Counted from the stretch's first letter, positions 17,098-25,243 are shown. The stretch is 43,503 nt of DNA from Polaromonas sp. (GCA_025363315.1 JANYED010000174.1:1-43503), one strand, 5' to 3'. The notes: generated by a model not told the origin, from the sequence alone. Numbers and translations: made by a program.

Positions 17098-20000
17098 TCA
17101 ATGAAAGTCACGGCTGCGCGCCGCGCCCTGCCCCAACCTGCCCAGCAACGGACTTAAGTCTTCCAGCCGCTGCGCAATCAAATTGCGCACCGCGCCAAAA
17201 CCTTCGAGTGCACCAGGCTGATCGGTGCTGCGCTGCCAGGTGCCGTGTACGCCGAGCAGTGTGGAATGCAGCAGTTCGGCGCGCTGGGTTTGGCGGATGG
17301 ACTTCCACACAATCACGTTAATAGGGCCGGTGTCATCTTCAATCGTCAAGAAGATCACACCTTTGGCAGTTGAAGGCTGCTGCCTTAGCGTGACGATGCC
17401 GCAAGCGGCCACGTCTTCGCCGTCAGGCAACGCATCTAACTGAGCGGCGGTTAAAAAACCTTTTTCAGCCAGGCGCGGGCGCAACAGCGCCAGCGGGTGG
17501 CGGCGCAGCGTGAGGCCGGTGGCGCGGTAGTCGAACAAAATGTTTTCACCCTCGGGTGTATCTGGCAAGTCGAGCGCTACCTCAATCGTGGGCACGGCTT
17601 TGAGCAGCTGCGGCTGCGGCTTGATGGCGGCGGCTTGCCACACCTGCTGCCTGCGGTGGCCGGCCAACGGGGCGAGTGCGTCTGCTGCGGCCAGCGCGTT
17701 GACTTCGAGTGTGTTCAATTCGGCGCGCAAGCACAGGTCTTCAACGCTGGTGAATGCGGCTTTGCTTCTAGCGGCCAGCATGCGGTCAACCGTGTTTTCG
17801 CTGAGGCCGCTGACCAGCCGCAGGCCCAGGCGAATGGCGGGCTGGTGCGGGCGGATGCCGGGGAAGCCCTTGCTAGACGCAGACACAGATTGTCTTACTC
17901 CATCTTCCGCGCGCGGAACAGGGAGTAAATGCGCATTCACCTCCAGCGTGCAATCCCAATCACTACACGTTACATCAATCGCCCGCACATCCACACCATG
18001 TTTGCGCGCGTCCTGCATCAGCTGCGACGGTGAATAAAACCCCATCGGCTGCGAATTGACGAGCGCTGCAAAAAAGCAGGCGGGTTCGTGACACTTCAGC
18101 CAACAGCTGACGTATACGAGCTTGGCGAAACTGGCGGCATGACTTTCAGGAAAACCATATTCGCCAAAGCCTTCAATCTGTTTGAAAATGCCTTCAGCAA
18201 AAGATGACTCATACCCCCGCTCAATCATGCGGCCGACCAAACGGTCGTAAAAACGTTTGACGCCGCCCTTTCGCTTCCACGCGGCCATGGAGCGGCGCAA
18301 ATCATCCGCCTCTCCAGCCGTAAAGTCAGCCGCCACCATAGCGATTTGCATAACTTGCTCCTGAAAAATCGGCACCCCAAGCGTGCGGCCGAGTGCGCGG
18401 CGCAGTTCTTCGTTCGGATAAGTTTCCAGCTCGGGGTTGGCGCGGCGTTTCAGGTACGGGTGCACCATGCCGCCCTGAATCGGGCCGGGCCGCACGATGG
18501 CGACTTCAACCACCAAGTCGTAAAAGCAGCGCGGTTTAAGGCGCGGCAACATACTCATTTGGGCGCGGCTTTCAATTTGAAAAACGCCCACAGTGTCGGC
18601 TTCGCAAATCATGTCGTAGGTTTGTATGTCACCTGCCGGGATCTGGTGCATCTCTAAACGTCCACCGCGCCATTGGTCAATCAGTTGCAGGCTGCGGCGT
18701 ATGGCCGACAACATGCCGAGTGCCAGCACGTCAACTTTCAGCAGCCCCATCGCGTCCAGATCGTCTTTGTCCCACTGAATGATGCGGCGCGCCTCCATGG
18801 CGGCGGGCTGAATTGGCACCAGGCGCGTCAGCTTGGTTTGCGTGAGCACAAAGCCGCCGACGTGCTGGCCCAAATGACGCGGAAAGCCGAGCAACTGCAC
18901 CGTGAGGTCCAGCCATTGCAGCACCGGCCCAGAGTCTTTTGCGTCGCTGATGTTGGCCTCTTCCAGTCGCTGGGCCAGCAAACCGCCCTTGTCAAACCAG
19001 AAGTTTTCACGGGCAAATTTTTCAATCAATTCCAGTTCTATCCCAAGCGCCTTGCCCACATCCCGAATCGCACTGCGCGGCCGGTAGGTGGTGACGGTGG
19101 CGGCGATGGCCGCATGCTCGTGGCCGTATTTTTCGTAGATGTACTGAATGACTTCTTCACGCCGCTGGTGCTCAAAATCGACGTCAATATCAGGTGGCTC
19201 TTTGCGCTCGCGGCTGATGAAACGCTCAAACAGCAACTGGCTCTCAGCCGGGTCAACTGCCGTGATGGCCAGGCAGTAACACACGGCAGAATTAGCCGCC
19301 GAACCGCGGCCCTGGCACAGGATGTGGTTGTCGATGGCGAACTTCACGATGTCGTGCACGGTGATGAAGTACATGGCGTACCCGAGCTCGTCAATCAGCG
19401 CCAGCTCGTGGGCAACTTGCGTTTGAATTTTCTCGGGCATACCTTGCGGGTAGCGCTGCTCGGCCCCCGCTTTTGTCAAGCGGCGCAGGCAATCCATCGG
19501 CGATTCTTCACGCCGCACCGCGCCTTGCGGATAGCGGTACAAATCGCGAATTTCGTCCAGGTTAAAGGTGCAGCGGCGCGCAACTTCAAGCGTGGCGGCC
19601 AGCAGCTCTGGCGGGTACAAGCTGGCCAGGCGCATGCGCGGGCGCAGGTGCGCCTCGGCGTTGGGCGCCAGGGCGAAGCCGCATTCATGTACGGTGCAAT
19701 TCATGCCCACAGCGGTCAGCACGTCATGCAGCGGCTTGCGTGAGCGCACGTGCATCAACACCGCGCCTGCGGCCACCAGTGGCACGCCGGTTTGGCGGCT
19801 CAAGTCCTGCAATTGCTGCAAACGCAGCGCGTCGTCCAGCGCTTGCAACAGCTCGACAGACAGCCATAATTGGGTATTAAATAAGCCTCTAGCCCAATCG
19901 ATACGGGCGCAAACAGCTTCTGTATTAATAGCGCCTTGTGGCAAGCAAAAAATAACTTCGCAGTGCTGCAGTGCGGACAAGTCGGACGCTGGCGTGACCA

Positions 20001-20349
20001 GATAGCTACCTTTTTCAAGTGCATCGCCCGCCGCCTTGGCCTGGGTGATGAATTCGCACAGGTTGCCCCAGCCTTGCGCGTTGTGCGGCAGCACGACCAA
20101 GCGAAACGGTGACGGGCACTGCACCAAAAACTCAGCTCCGGGCAGCAATTGCAGCCCGTGCTTTTGCGCCTCACCATGGGCGCGCACCACGCCAGCGACC
20201 GAGCATTCGTCAGTGATGGCAATCGCGCTGTAGCCCAAGCTAGAGGCGCGCTTGACCAGCTCTTCTGCATGCGATGCGCCGCGCTGAAAGCTGAAGTTGC
20301 TGAGCGCGTGAAGTTCGGCATAAGCAGGTAATTTAGCGGGCAGCATCAT
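17098..20349 (-). CDS. dnaE2: Error-prone DNA polymerase DnaE2
   Basis: This C-family polymerase performs translesion synthesis in SOS mutagenesis together with ImuA and ImuB. The protein is about 1083 residues, matching the family. It opens with the PHP domain (AYAELHALSNFSFQRGASHA near residue 9), the palm carries PPDIDVDFEHQRREEVIQYI with the catalytic aspartates, and FQIESRAQMSMLPRLKP and VRPGPIQGGMVHPYLKRR follow. The OB-fold domain near the C-terminus (GVIFLTIEDDTGPINVIVW) is present. The ATG at 20349, 7 nt after the imuB stop, is preferred over a TTG at 20364. Residues about 140-157 are encoded by the dispersed palindromic element in frame, within the PHP region. It is the last gene of the LexA-controlled operon. 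Confidence 0.93.
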   Translation of the reverse strand: MMLPAKLPAYAELHALSNFSFQRGASHAEELVKRASSLGYSAIAITDECSVAGVVRAHGEAQKHGLQLLPGAEFLVQCPSPFRLVVLPHNAQGWGNLCEFITQAKAAGDALEKGSYLVTPASDLSALQHCEVIFCLPQGAINTEAVCARIDWARGLFNTQLWLSVELLQALDDALRLQQLQDLSRQTGVPLVAAGAVLMHVRSRKPLHDVLTAVGMNCTVHECGFALAPNAEAHLRPRMRLASLYPPELLAATLEVARRCTFNLDEIRDLYRYPQGAVRREESPMDCLRRLTKAGAEQRYPQGMPEKIQTQVAHELALIDELGYAMYFITVHDIVKFAIDNHILCQGRGSAANSAVCYCLAITAVDPAESQLLFERFISRERKEPPDIDVDFEHQRREEVIQYIYEKYGHEHAAIAATVTTYRPRSAIRDVGKALGIELELIEKFARENFWFDKGGLLAQRLEEANISDAKDSGPVLQWLDLTVQLLGFPRHLGQHVGGFVLTQTKLTRLVPIQPAAMEARRIIQWDKDDLDAMGLLKVDVLALGMLSAIRRSLQLIDQWRGGRLEMHQIPAGDIQTYDMICEADTVGVFQIESRAQMSMLPRLKPRCFYDLVVEVAIVRPGPIQGGMVHPYLKRRANPELETYPNEELRRALGRTLGVPIFQEQVMQIAMVAADFTAGEADDLRRSMAAWKRKGGVKRFYDRLVGRMIERGYESSFAEGIFKQIEGFGEYGFPESHAASFAKLVYVSCWLKCHEPACFFAALVNSQPMGFYSPSQLMQDARKHGVDVRAIDVTCSDWDCTLEVNAHLLPVPRAEDGVRQSVSASSKGFPGIRPHQPAIRLGLRLVSGLSENTVDRMLAARSKAAFTSVEDLCLRAELNTLEVNALAAADALAPLAGHRRQQVWQAAAIKPQPQLLKAVPTIEVALDLPDTPEGENILFDYRATGLTLRRHPLALLRPRLAEKGFLTAAQLDALPDGEDVAACGIVTLRQQPSTAKGVIFLTIEDDTGPINVIVWKSIRQTQRAELLHSTLLGVHGTWQRSTDQPGALEGFGAVRNLIAQRLEDLSPLLGRLGQGAARSRDFH
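19880..19932 (-). repeat. Dispersed palindromic element, in-frame copy inside dnaE2
   Basis: The coding strand carries GCTATTAATACAGAAGCTG, TTTGCGCCCGTATCGATTGG and GCTAGAGGCTTATTT, matching intergenic copies closely. It is read AINTEAVCARIDWARGLF, in the same frame as the copy with this orientation in imuB (20738-20792). No stop or frameshift arises. Confidence 0.85.
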
Positions 20350-20356
20350 GAACCTA

Positions 20357-21847
20357 TCATGCAAATACGCCCTGCAAATACCACTCGCGTTGCGGTGCGC
20401 CTAGCGGTTCATCGCATTGGGCCACCGCCAGGCGCTCGCTGTAAATCCACAGCAACACACCCTGGCTGGTGCGGTAAATGAAATAGTCGCGTAGCGCAGG
20501 AAGGATGTCTGATGAGTCGGCAAGCAGCCAGCCGGTGGCCTCCAGCCGCTGCGGCCCGGCCAGCTTGACGAGTGAACCCTGATACAGCGGTGCGCCTGCT
20601 TTGGCGGCAAGCTTGAGCGGTTTGGCCAGCAGCCAGCTGGGGAACAGGGCGTCGGTTTTGGTACCAGTTTTAGCACCAGTTTTAGCACTGGTTTTATCAC
20701 CAGTTTTGGCATCGTTTTGGCTATCTTTTAAGCTATCTTTTAGGCTTGTAGCCGAATCAATACGGGCACGAGCAGCTCCTGATTGAGTAGCGCGCACATC
20801 ATTGCCTGCAGTTATCCACCGCTGCATGACCTCGGGCCGGTGGTCGGCCTGCGCTTGCCACACCTGCACGCTGGCTGGGCCCAGCCGCGCGCTCAGGCGC
20901 TCAATGAATTGCGTGCTGCTCGTACCCTGCTGCTTGGGCTCAATCAGCAAGCTTGCGGTAGCTAGAGCGGCATTGTGCAAGCTGACAGTTTCAAGCGACG
21001 CCAACGTGATGCTGTGCACTGGCGCAGCCAGGCGCTCCTGGTTCAGCCGCTCGGCAATCAGCCGCGCCACATGCCGCAAGTCTTGCGCGGGTTGGGCAGT
21101 GCGCACGGTCAGCTCACCGGTAGGCGGCACATCGCGGCGCTTGTCCAGATGCCACACGAGTTGCAACGCGCACAGCCCACTTTGGCGGCCTAGCAGCCAG
21201 GCGTGCAATTGCACCAGCAGCAAGTTAACGCCAGCCATCAGCGCGGGCGCGTGGATGACCAGCGCGTCAAGTTCGATTTTTTGCTCAAACCGCTCTGGCA
21301 GCACGCGCCACACATAAGCCTCGGGCAGCGCGCCCCGGGCCTGGTCAAGCGCTGCCAGCAGCGGCGCGCCAAAGCGGCGGGCCACGCCCTCGCGTGGCAG
21401 CTTTAGCAAGTCACCCCAGGTGCGGCAGCCAGTGCGTTCAAGCACCGTCAGGTGCGGGTGCGTGGCTGCCAGCGTGTACATAGGCATGTCGGCCACGCGC
21501 TCAGGAATTTTTTGGCCTGAGCGCAATAAATGTAGTCGCCCAATTGCTAATAAAGATGTAGCTGCTTGCGCTCGTATCAATTGGGCTACAAGGCTATTGT
21601 TCTTGAAAAATGCGTGTATTTTTGCTTCCAGCATTGCGGCCAGTTTGAGCAGCCCGCCAAACAGGCGCAGGCTGCCCGAGACCTCTAACACCACTGCATT
21701 GCCGCACAAGGTCACGCGCGGCGTAAAGCCAAGCGAGATGGCGCAGATGGCCTGCTGCGCAGCCGCGGCGCACATCGCCTGTTGCGCAGCCTCGCCCAAG
21801 CTGCCGGCAGGCTCAATGCTGCAGGCTTGCAGTGCGATCCAGCGCAT
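20357..21847 (-). CDS. imuB: ImuB, inactive Y-family DNA polymerase
   Basis: ImuB is a catalytically dead Y-family polymerase that bridges DnaE2, ImuA and the beta clamp. The 496-residue protein starts MRWIALQACSIEP in ImuB style. It continues with a palm-like region (LCGNAVVLEVSGSLRLFGGL) and a helix-hairpin-helix-like part (VLERTGCRTWGDLLKLPREG and RRFGAPLLAALDQARG), and ends REWYLQGVFA, a typical ImuB terminus. The start overlaps imuA by 35 nt. Two copies of the dispersed element lie in frame, at residues about 83-100 and 352-369. Just after the second copy is a low-complexity stretch, KDSLKDSQNDAKTGDKTSAK, continued by KTG-type repeats to about residue 398, in a region that looks like a linker. 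Confidence 0.88.
   Translation of the reverse strand: MRWIALQACSIEPAGSLGEAAQQAMCAAAAQQAICAISLGFTPRVTLCGNAVVLEVSGSLRLFGGLLKLAAMLEAKIHAFFKNNSLVAQLIRAQAATSLLAIGRLHLLRSGQKIPERVADMPMYTLAATHPHLTVLERTGCRTWGDLLKLPREGVARRFGAPLLAALDQARGALPEAYVWRVLPERFEQKIELDALVIHAPALMAGVNLLLVQLHAWLLGRQSGLCALQLVWHLDKRRDVPPTGELTVRTAQPAQDLRHVARLIAERLNQERLAAPVHSITLASLETVSLHNAALATASLLIEPKQQGTSSTQFIERLSARLGPASVQVWQAQADHRPEVMQRWITAGNDVRATQSGAARARIDSATSLKDSLKDSQNDAKTGDKTSAKTGAKTGTKTDALFPSWLLAKPLKLAAKAGAPLYQGSLVKLAGPQRLEATGWLLADSSDILPALRDYFIYRTSQGVLLWIYSERLAVAQCDEPLGAPQREWYLQGVFA
20652..20737 (-). repeat. KTG-type tandem coding repeat in imuB
   Basis: Degenerate units ACTGGTGCTAAA-like encode DAKTGDKTSAKTGAKTGTKT. They directly abut the in-frame palindromic element at 20738, forming an extended polar, charged linker of about 30 residues. 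Confidence 0.75.
20738..20792 (-). repeat. Dispersed palindromic element, first in-frame copy in imuB
   Basis: The coding strand reads GCGCTACTCAATCAGGAGCT, GCTCGTGCCCGTATTGATTC and GGCTACAAGCCTAAAA. Translation is TQSGAARARIDSATSLK, the same frame as the dnaE2 copy (EAVCARIDWARGL). It adjoins the KTG-type tandem repeat. Confidence 0.8.
21546..21599 (+). repeat. Dispersed palindromic element, second in-frame copy in imuB
   Basis: The plus strand has GCTAATAAAGATGTAGCTGC, TTGCGCTCGTATCAATTGGG and CTACAAGGCTATTG. The coding strand reads NSLVAQLIRAQAATSLLA, the same frame as the cobU copy (QQIRARAATLLIA). Its opposite orientation relative to 20738-20792 shows that two insertions hit one gene. 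Confidence 0.82.
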
Positions 21848-22706
21848 GAAGCGGCTTTCTCAAAATGTCTGACAAATCGAACATCGCCGGTGTCGGTGTC
21901 GGTGTCGGTGTTGGTGTCGGTACAGGTACAGGTGCGGGTGAATGCTGGTGCACACGCCCCTTGCTGGCGGCCAGCAGCGCGGCCAGCCGGGGTGGGCGGG
22001 TGTCAATCAACACCGGCGCAGCCAGCAAAGGCCCACGGCGCTTGAACACGTCGATTTGCAGGTTGTGGATGCTTTGAGCAGTTCCCGCCAGCTTGAGGCG
22101 TAGCGGCGCGGGCGATGCGTCGTGCTGCGCCTGCACAGGCCTGAAGACAAACAACAGCTTGCCAGAGGTGAGCGCCGCAATTTGCAAGCGCCGTAAATGC
22201 GCGCTGCGTGCATCGGGCAGCCATGCCATCACTGCCGCAACATCTGCACATTGCAGCGCCTCTCGCGTGGCCCACAGCATGGCGGGTCCGTCGTTTTTAA
22301 CGGTACTTTTGACAGAACTGATGCTCAACAGGCGCTGCATGTTGATTTGACGCGCGCCCAGCGCCGGGCCAAACGGGCAGTACGGCGCGCCGACCAGCAC
22401 CACAAGGCCTGCAGGCGATGCAGATTGCAGCGCGGCCAGTGCAGGCGCGACCAACCCCCATTCATGCTGGCCCGGCTTGGCTTGCAGCACCTCCGTCATC
22501 GCGCCGCACGGCCAGCCGCCGCCGGGCAGCACGTCGTTCAAATCGGGGTAGCCCGTGCCGATGGTTTCTACGCTGGCAGTGCCTAGAGAGTCCGCGCGCC
22601 AGACGTGGTCCAGCAGGCCAAGCCTGGCTGGCCAGGCTTGGTCGCGATTGATAAGGGGATGCGTTGACAAAGAAAACTGACTGCAAAACTTGTTGAAAGA
22701 CGCCAA
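21813..22706 (-). CDS. imuA: ImuA, SOS mutagenesis accessory protein
   Basis: ImuA is a RecA/SulA-like protein that works with ImuB and DnaE2 in damage-induced mutagenesis. The product, at most 297 residues, contains the ImuA core: TGYPDLNDVLPGGGWPCGAM near 51, a TEVL strand, LVVLVGAPYCPFGPAL in the middle (Walker B-like strand) and a C-terminal segment with VLIDTRPPRLAALLAASKGR. The start is unclear. A TTG at 22706 lies only about six nt from the likely transcription start, and another TTG lies at 22670; no in-frame ATG is available near the conserved core, so the N-terminus must be confirmed. Near the C-terminus is a VPVPTPTPTPTPTP tract from a 6-bp repeat. Overlaps imuB by 35 nt. Confidence 0.85.
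   Translation of the reverse strand: MASFNKFCSQFSLSTHPLINRDQAWPARLGLLDHVWRADSLGTASVETIGTGYPDLNDVLPGGGWPCGAMTEVLQAKPGQHEWGLVAPALAALQSASPAGLVVLVGAPYCPFGPALGARQINMQRLLSISSVKSTVKNDGPAMLWATREALQCADVAAVMAWLPDARSAHLRRLQIAALTSGKLLFVFRPVQAQHDASPAPLRLKLAGTAQSIHNLQIDVFKRRGPLLAAPVLIDTRPPRLAALLAASKGRVHQHSPAPVPVPTPTPTPTPTPAMFDLSDILRKPLHALDRTASLQH
21889..21940 (-). repeat. Hexanucleotide tandem repeat in imuA
   Basis: About eight units of GGTGTC and close variants (plus-strand view) encode alternating proline-threonine/valine dipeptides near the ImuA C-terminus. Six-bp units preserve the frame when they expand or shrink, so this alters linker length rather than switching the gene off. Confidence 0.85.
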
Positions 22707-22708
22707 AT

Positions 22709-22728
22709 AACTGTTTATTTATACAGTA
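22709..22728 (-). promoter_or_regulatory. LexA (SOS) box upstream of imuA
   Basis: AACTGTTTATTTATACAGTA contains CTGT-N8-ACAG exactly, nearly identical to the enterobacterial consensus. It overlaps the predicted -10 element, so LexA binding should block transcription until DNA damage. Confidence 0.93.
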
Positions 22729-22746
22729 TTTTGCATGGTTTTTCAA
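22718..22746 (-). promoter_or_regulatory. Predicted promoter of imuA-imuB-dnaE2
   Basis: On the minus strand a -35 TTGAAA (22746-22741), a 17-nt spacer and a -10 TATAAA (22723-22718) are visible. The -10 lies inside the LexA box. Transcription would begin near 22711, a few bases before the first possible imuA start. Confidence 0.8.
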
Positions 22747-22915
22747 GATTTGCAACCCGCCCGAAAGCCCCGTTTTATCGTGCTCGGGTGCTATGGTTTA
22801 CCGCTTGTACGGCGATAAAGATGGTTTTCTCGGGAAAATTCTGAAAGTGAAGCGCAAGGCTGTAAGAAAAAGCCAAAACGCCGATGAAACCCGTCTTTTT
22901 ATGCGTTTTAGGTGG

Positions 22916-22972
22916 CTTTTAGGGCTCTAGCCCAATCAATTCGGGCGCAAGCAGCTCCTGTTTAGATAGCGC
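22916..22972 (+). repeat. Dispersed palindromic element, intergenic copy
   Basis: TTTTAGGGCTCTAGCCCAAT continues with CAATTCGGGCGCAAGCAGCT and CCTGTTTAGATAGC. It includes the 12-bp dyad GGGCTCTAGCCC. It ends just before the stop of the ThDP enzyme gene, in the 270-bp gap between that gene and imuA. The rest of that gap holds only the imuA promoter and no visible gene. Confidence 0.88.
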
Positions 22973-22976
22973 TGAG

Positions 22977-24668
22977 TTACTTCCCCTGTAACGCCTGCTC
23001 GGTAATGGCCGACAGGGTGGCACGTGTGGTGATGACTTCTGCGTCCAGCATCACTTCAATCAGGGTGCCTTCAGTTCTGCCAAGTGCGGCCAGCAGTTCG
23101 CCTTCAAACTCTGCCGTTTGGGTGATGCGTACGCCTGCGTAACCGTACGCGCGGGCCAGCGCAGCAAAGTCAGGGTTTTGCAGATGCGATCCGCTTGAAT
23201 GATTCGGGTACTCGCGCTCCTGATGCATGCGGATCGTGCCGTACATGCCGTTATTAAGCAGCACGATGATGGTTTTGGCGCCGTGTTGCACGGCCGTAGC
23301 CAGCTCCTGGCCGTTCATTAAAAAGTCCCCGTCACCGGCCATCGTCAACACCACGCGCCCGGTGGTAACGGCTGCGGCAATACCTGCGGGCACGCCGTAA
23401 CCCATCGCTCCGACCGTGGGGGCGAGTTGCGTTTTGTGCCCTTTGACCAGGCCGTGGTGCTTGTAAAAGCGGTGCACCCAACTGGCAAAGTTGCCTGCGC
23501 CGTTGGTTAGCACTGCATCTGGCGGCAAATGCTGTTGCAGCAGGCCAACGATGGCGGGCATGTCGATGTCGCCTGGCAATTTGTTCGGCTGCAAGTTGCC
23601 CAGGTAGTCAGCGTTCGCGTCCAGCGCCCATTGCTCCCAAGGTACGCTGACGGGGGCCGTCAACACCTCCAGCGAACGTGCAGCGGCATTCATGGTGGCG
23701 TTGATGGCCAGGTCGGCCTGATAGACGCGGTTGAGTTCTTCTGCGCTGCTGTGGATGTGTACCAGCTTTTGCTTCGGGCAAGGCGCTTCAAGCAGCGTGT
23801 AGTTATTGGTCGTCATCTCGCCCAAACGCGGGCCGATGGCAATGATCAAGTCCGCCGCTTTGACACGTGCAGCAAGCTTCGGGTTCAGGCCAATGCCAAC
23901 GTCGCCTGCGTACAGCGGGTGGTGGTTGTCAAAGGTGTCCTGAAACCTGAAAGCATTGCCCACAGGCAAGCGCCAGTTTTCAGCAAAGCGCTGCAGCGCC
24001 TGCGCGGACTGCGGCGTCCAGCCGCCACCACCTGCAATCACAAGAGGGCGCTCTGACTTTAATAGCATCTCACGCAGCGTGCGCAGCGCGCCGGGGTCGC
24101 TCCAGGCTTGTACTGCCTCTACTTTGGCCAGCGGCTGCGCTGATGTCATGCGGGTCAACATGTCCTCAGGCAGCACCAGCACCACCCGGCCGGGCCTGCC
24201 GTTCATGGCAGTGGCAAAAGCGCGGGCGATGTACTCAGGAATGCGGTCAGCGTCATTAATACGTTCGACCCGCTTGGCAAAGCCTTTGGTACTGGGGCCA
24301 AAAAAGGCTTGGTAATCGACTTCCTGAAACGCTTCGCGGTCGCGGCAGTCGCTGGCCACATCACCTACCAGCAACACCATCGGCGTGGAATCTTGAAACG
24401 CCGTGTGCACGCCGATTGATGCGTTGGTCGCACCCGGCCCGCGTGTGACCATGCACACACCCGGCCTGCCAGTCAGCTTGCCGTGCGCCTCTGCCATGTA
24501 GGCCGCGCCGCCCTCTTGCCTGCAGGTGATGAAACGGATTTGACTTTGCCGCGCATGCAGGCCATCGAGCACGGCCAGGTAACTTTCACCGGGTACGCCA
24601 AAGGCGTGGGTCACGCCCTGGGCAATCAGACAATCAACTAACAGGTGTCCGGCGAGCTGTGGGGTCAT
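22977..24668 (-). CDS. Thiamine-diphosphate-dependent enzyme, acetolactate synthase-like
   Basis: This ThDP enzyme of 563 residues has the three-domain layout of acetolactate synthase, oxalyl-CoA decarboxylase and glyoxylate carboligase. FGVPGESYLAVLDGL and the catalytic glutamate in CRQEGGAAYMAEAHGK lie in the N-terminal Pyr domain (about residue 52). A central domain follows (LVIAGGGGWTPQSAQALQRF), and the C-terminal PP domain has MAGDGDFLMNGQELATAVQH, the GDG-x25-NN cofactor motif, with LLNNGMYGTIRMHQ. There is no adjacent ilvH small subunit, so a catabolic or unspecific role is more likely than valine biosynthesis. Given the oxalyl-CoA-ligase-like gene elsewhere in the window, oxalyl-CoA decarboxylase was considered, but the sequence cannot decide. 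Cytoplasmic, probably tetrameric. Confidence 0.85.
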   Translation of the reverse strand: MTPQLAGHLLVDCLIAQGVTHAFGVPGESYLAVLDGLHARQSQIRFITCRQEGGAAYMAEAHGKLTGRPGVCMVTRGPGATNASIGVHTAFQDSTPMVLLVGDVASDCRDREAFQEVDYQAFFGPSTKGFAKRVERINDADRIPEYIARAFATAMNGRPGRVVLVLPEDMLTRMTSAQPLAKVEAVQAWSDPGALRTLREMLLKSERPLVIAGGGGWTPQSAQALQRFAENWRLPVGNAFRFQDTFDNHHPLYAGDVGIGLNPKLAARVKAADLIIAIGPRLGEMTTNNYTLLEAPCPKQKLVHIHSSAEELNRVYQADLAINATMNAAARSLEVLTAPVSVPWEQWALDANADYLGNLQPNKLPGDIDMPAIVGLLQQHLPPDAVLTNGAGNFASWVHRFYKHHGLVKGHKTQLAPTVGAMGYGVPAGIAAAVTTGRVVLTMAGDGDFLMNGQELATAVQHGAKTIIVLLNNGMYGTIRMHQEREYPNHSSGSHLQNPDFAALARAYGYAGVRITQTAEFEGELLAALGRTEGTLIEVMLDAEVITTRATLSAITEQALQGK

Positions 24669-24697
24669 GTGCGTGGTAATCGATCGTTTTTTGAGGT

Positions 24698-25006
24698 TTA
24701 TTCAGGTGTTGTGTTGTCGCCGTCGGCACCACCGGCTTCGAGTGCCTGACGCGCCAGCTCTTCATCGCTCAAGGGCGGCGCTTGTTCCAGTGCGGCCAGC
24801 TCGTCCAGGAATTCCTGTGTTGGCTCTTCGTGCCCCAGCAGCACCTCTTCAAGTTTTTGCTGTCCCGTTTCGACATGCACTGACGGTGAATGCAGCGTGG
24901 TGGGCGGCACGGGAAATTTTTCACCCAACTCATACTTTAGAGCCTCGGATTTCTCGTCAACCCAGTGGGCAAAATCGCCATCTTTCGGTGTGTTTGAATC
25001 GCTCAT
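24698..25006 (-). CDS. Small acidic protein of unknown function
   Basis: The 102-residue protein begins MSDSNTPKDGDFAHWVDEKS and is rich in glutamate and aspartate, ending in a GADGDNTTPE tail. It has no signal peptide, membrane segment or recognised catalytic motif. A KYELGEKFPVPPTTLHSPSV segment and helices such as TQEFLDELAALEQAPPLSDE can be read, so it may be partly folded with disordered ends. The ATG at 25006 follows AGGAGAG at good spacing; an upstream reading would need an unlikely extension. It lies 29 nt before the ThDP enzyme gene on the same strand, so the two may be co-transcribed. I do not recognise its family. Confidence 0.65.
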   Translation of the reverse strand: MSDSNTPKDGDFAHWVDEKSEALKYELGEKFPVPPTTLHSPSVHVETGQQKLEEVLLGHEEPTQEFLDELAALEQAPPLSDEELARQALEAGGADGDNTTPE

Positions 25007-25160
25007 GCAGCTCTCCTTGTGTTGGGCGGCCAGTGTTTGGCAGCAAGTGTTGAGCAGGCATCGCGCGAATGGCAAAACCTGCCCACAAGTTGATTATGCG
25101 GGCTGCGTGACAGGTGAAAAATTCGATGCTCCCGCGTTGAACGATACGACGCGGCCGCAT

Positions 25161-25211
25161 GCCGGCTATGTACCGGCTATGTACCGGATATGTACCGGCT
25201 CTATACCGGCT
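25161..25211. repeat. 11-bp direct tandem repeat
   Basis: Units ATGTACCGGCT, ATGTACCGGAT, ATGTACCGGCT and CTATACCGGCT lie head to tail, with a partial unit before them, between mipA and the small acidic gene. No gene is visible in 25007-25243. An 11-bp period places the units on about the same helical face. Confidence 0.85.
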
Positions 25212-25243
25212 GTACACCGACCGTGTGGCGGCGGCGATAAGGC

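Noticed and set aside
18673..19743. A 356-codon open frame on the plus strand inside dnaE2
   Set aside because: It is the antisense shadow of a well-conserved polymerase; its translation has no domain and is rich in H, R and Q, typical of the reverse strand of a GC-rich gene.
21889..21940. Phase-variable on/off switch
   Set aside because: Units are hexamers; gain or loss does not shift the frame.
22977..24668. Oxalyl-CoA decarboxylase or anabolic acetolactate synthase as a firm name
   Set aside because: ThDP motifs are shared by both and by other carboligases; no substrate-specific residue can be settled by eye and no ilvH is adjacent.
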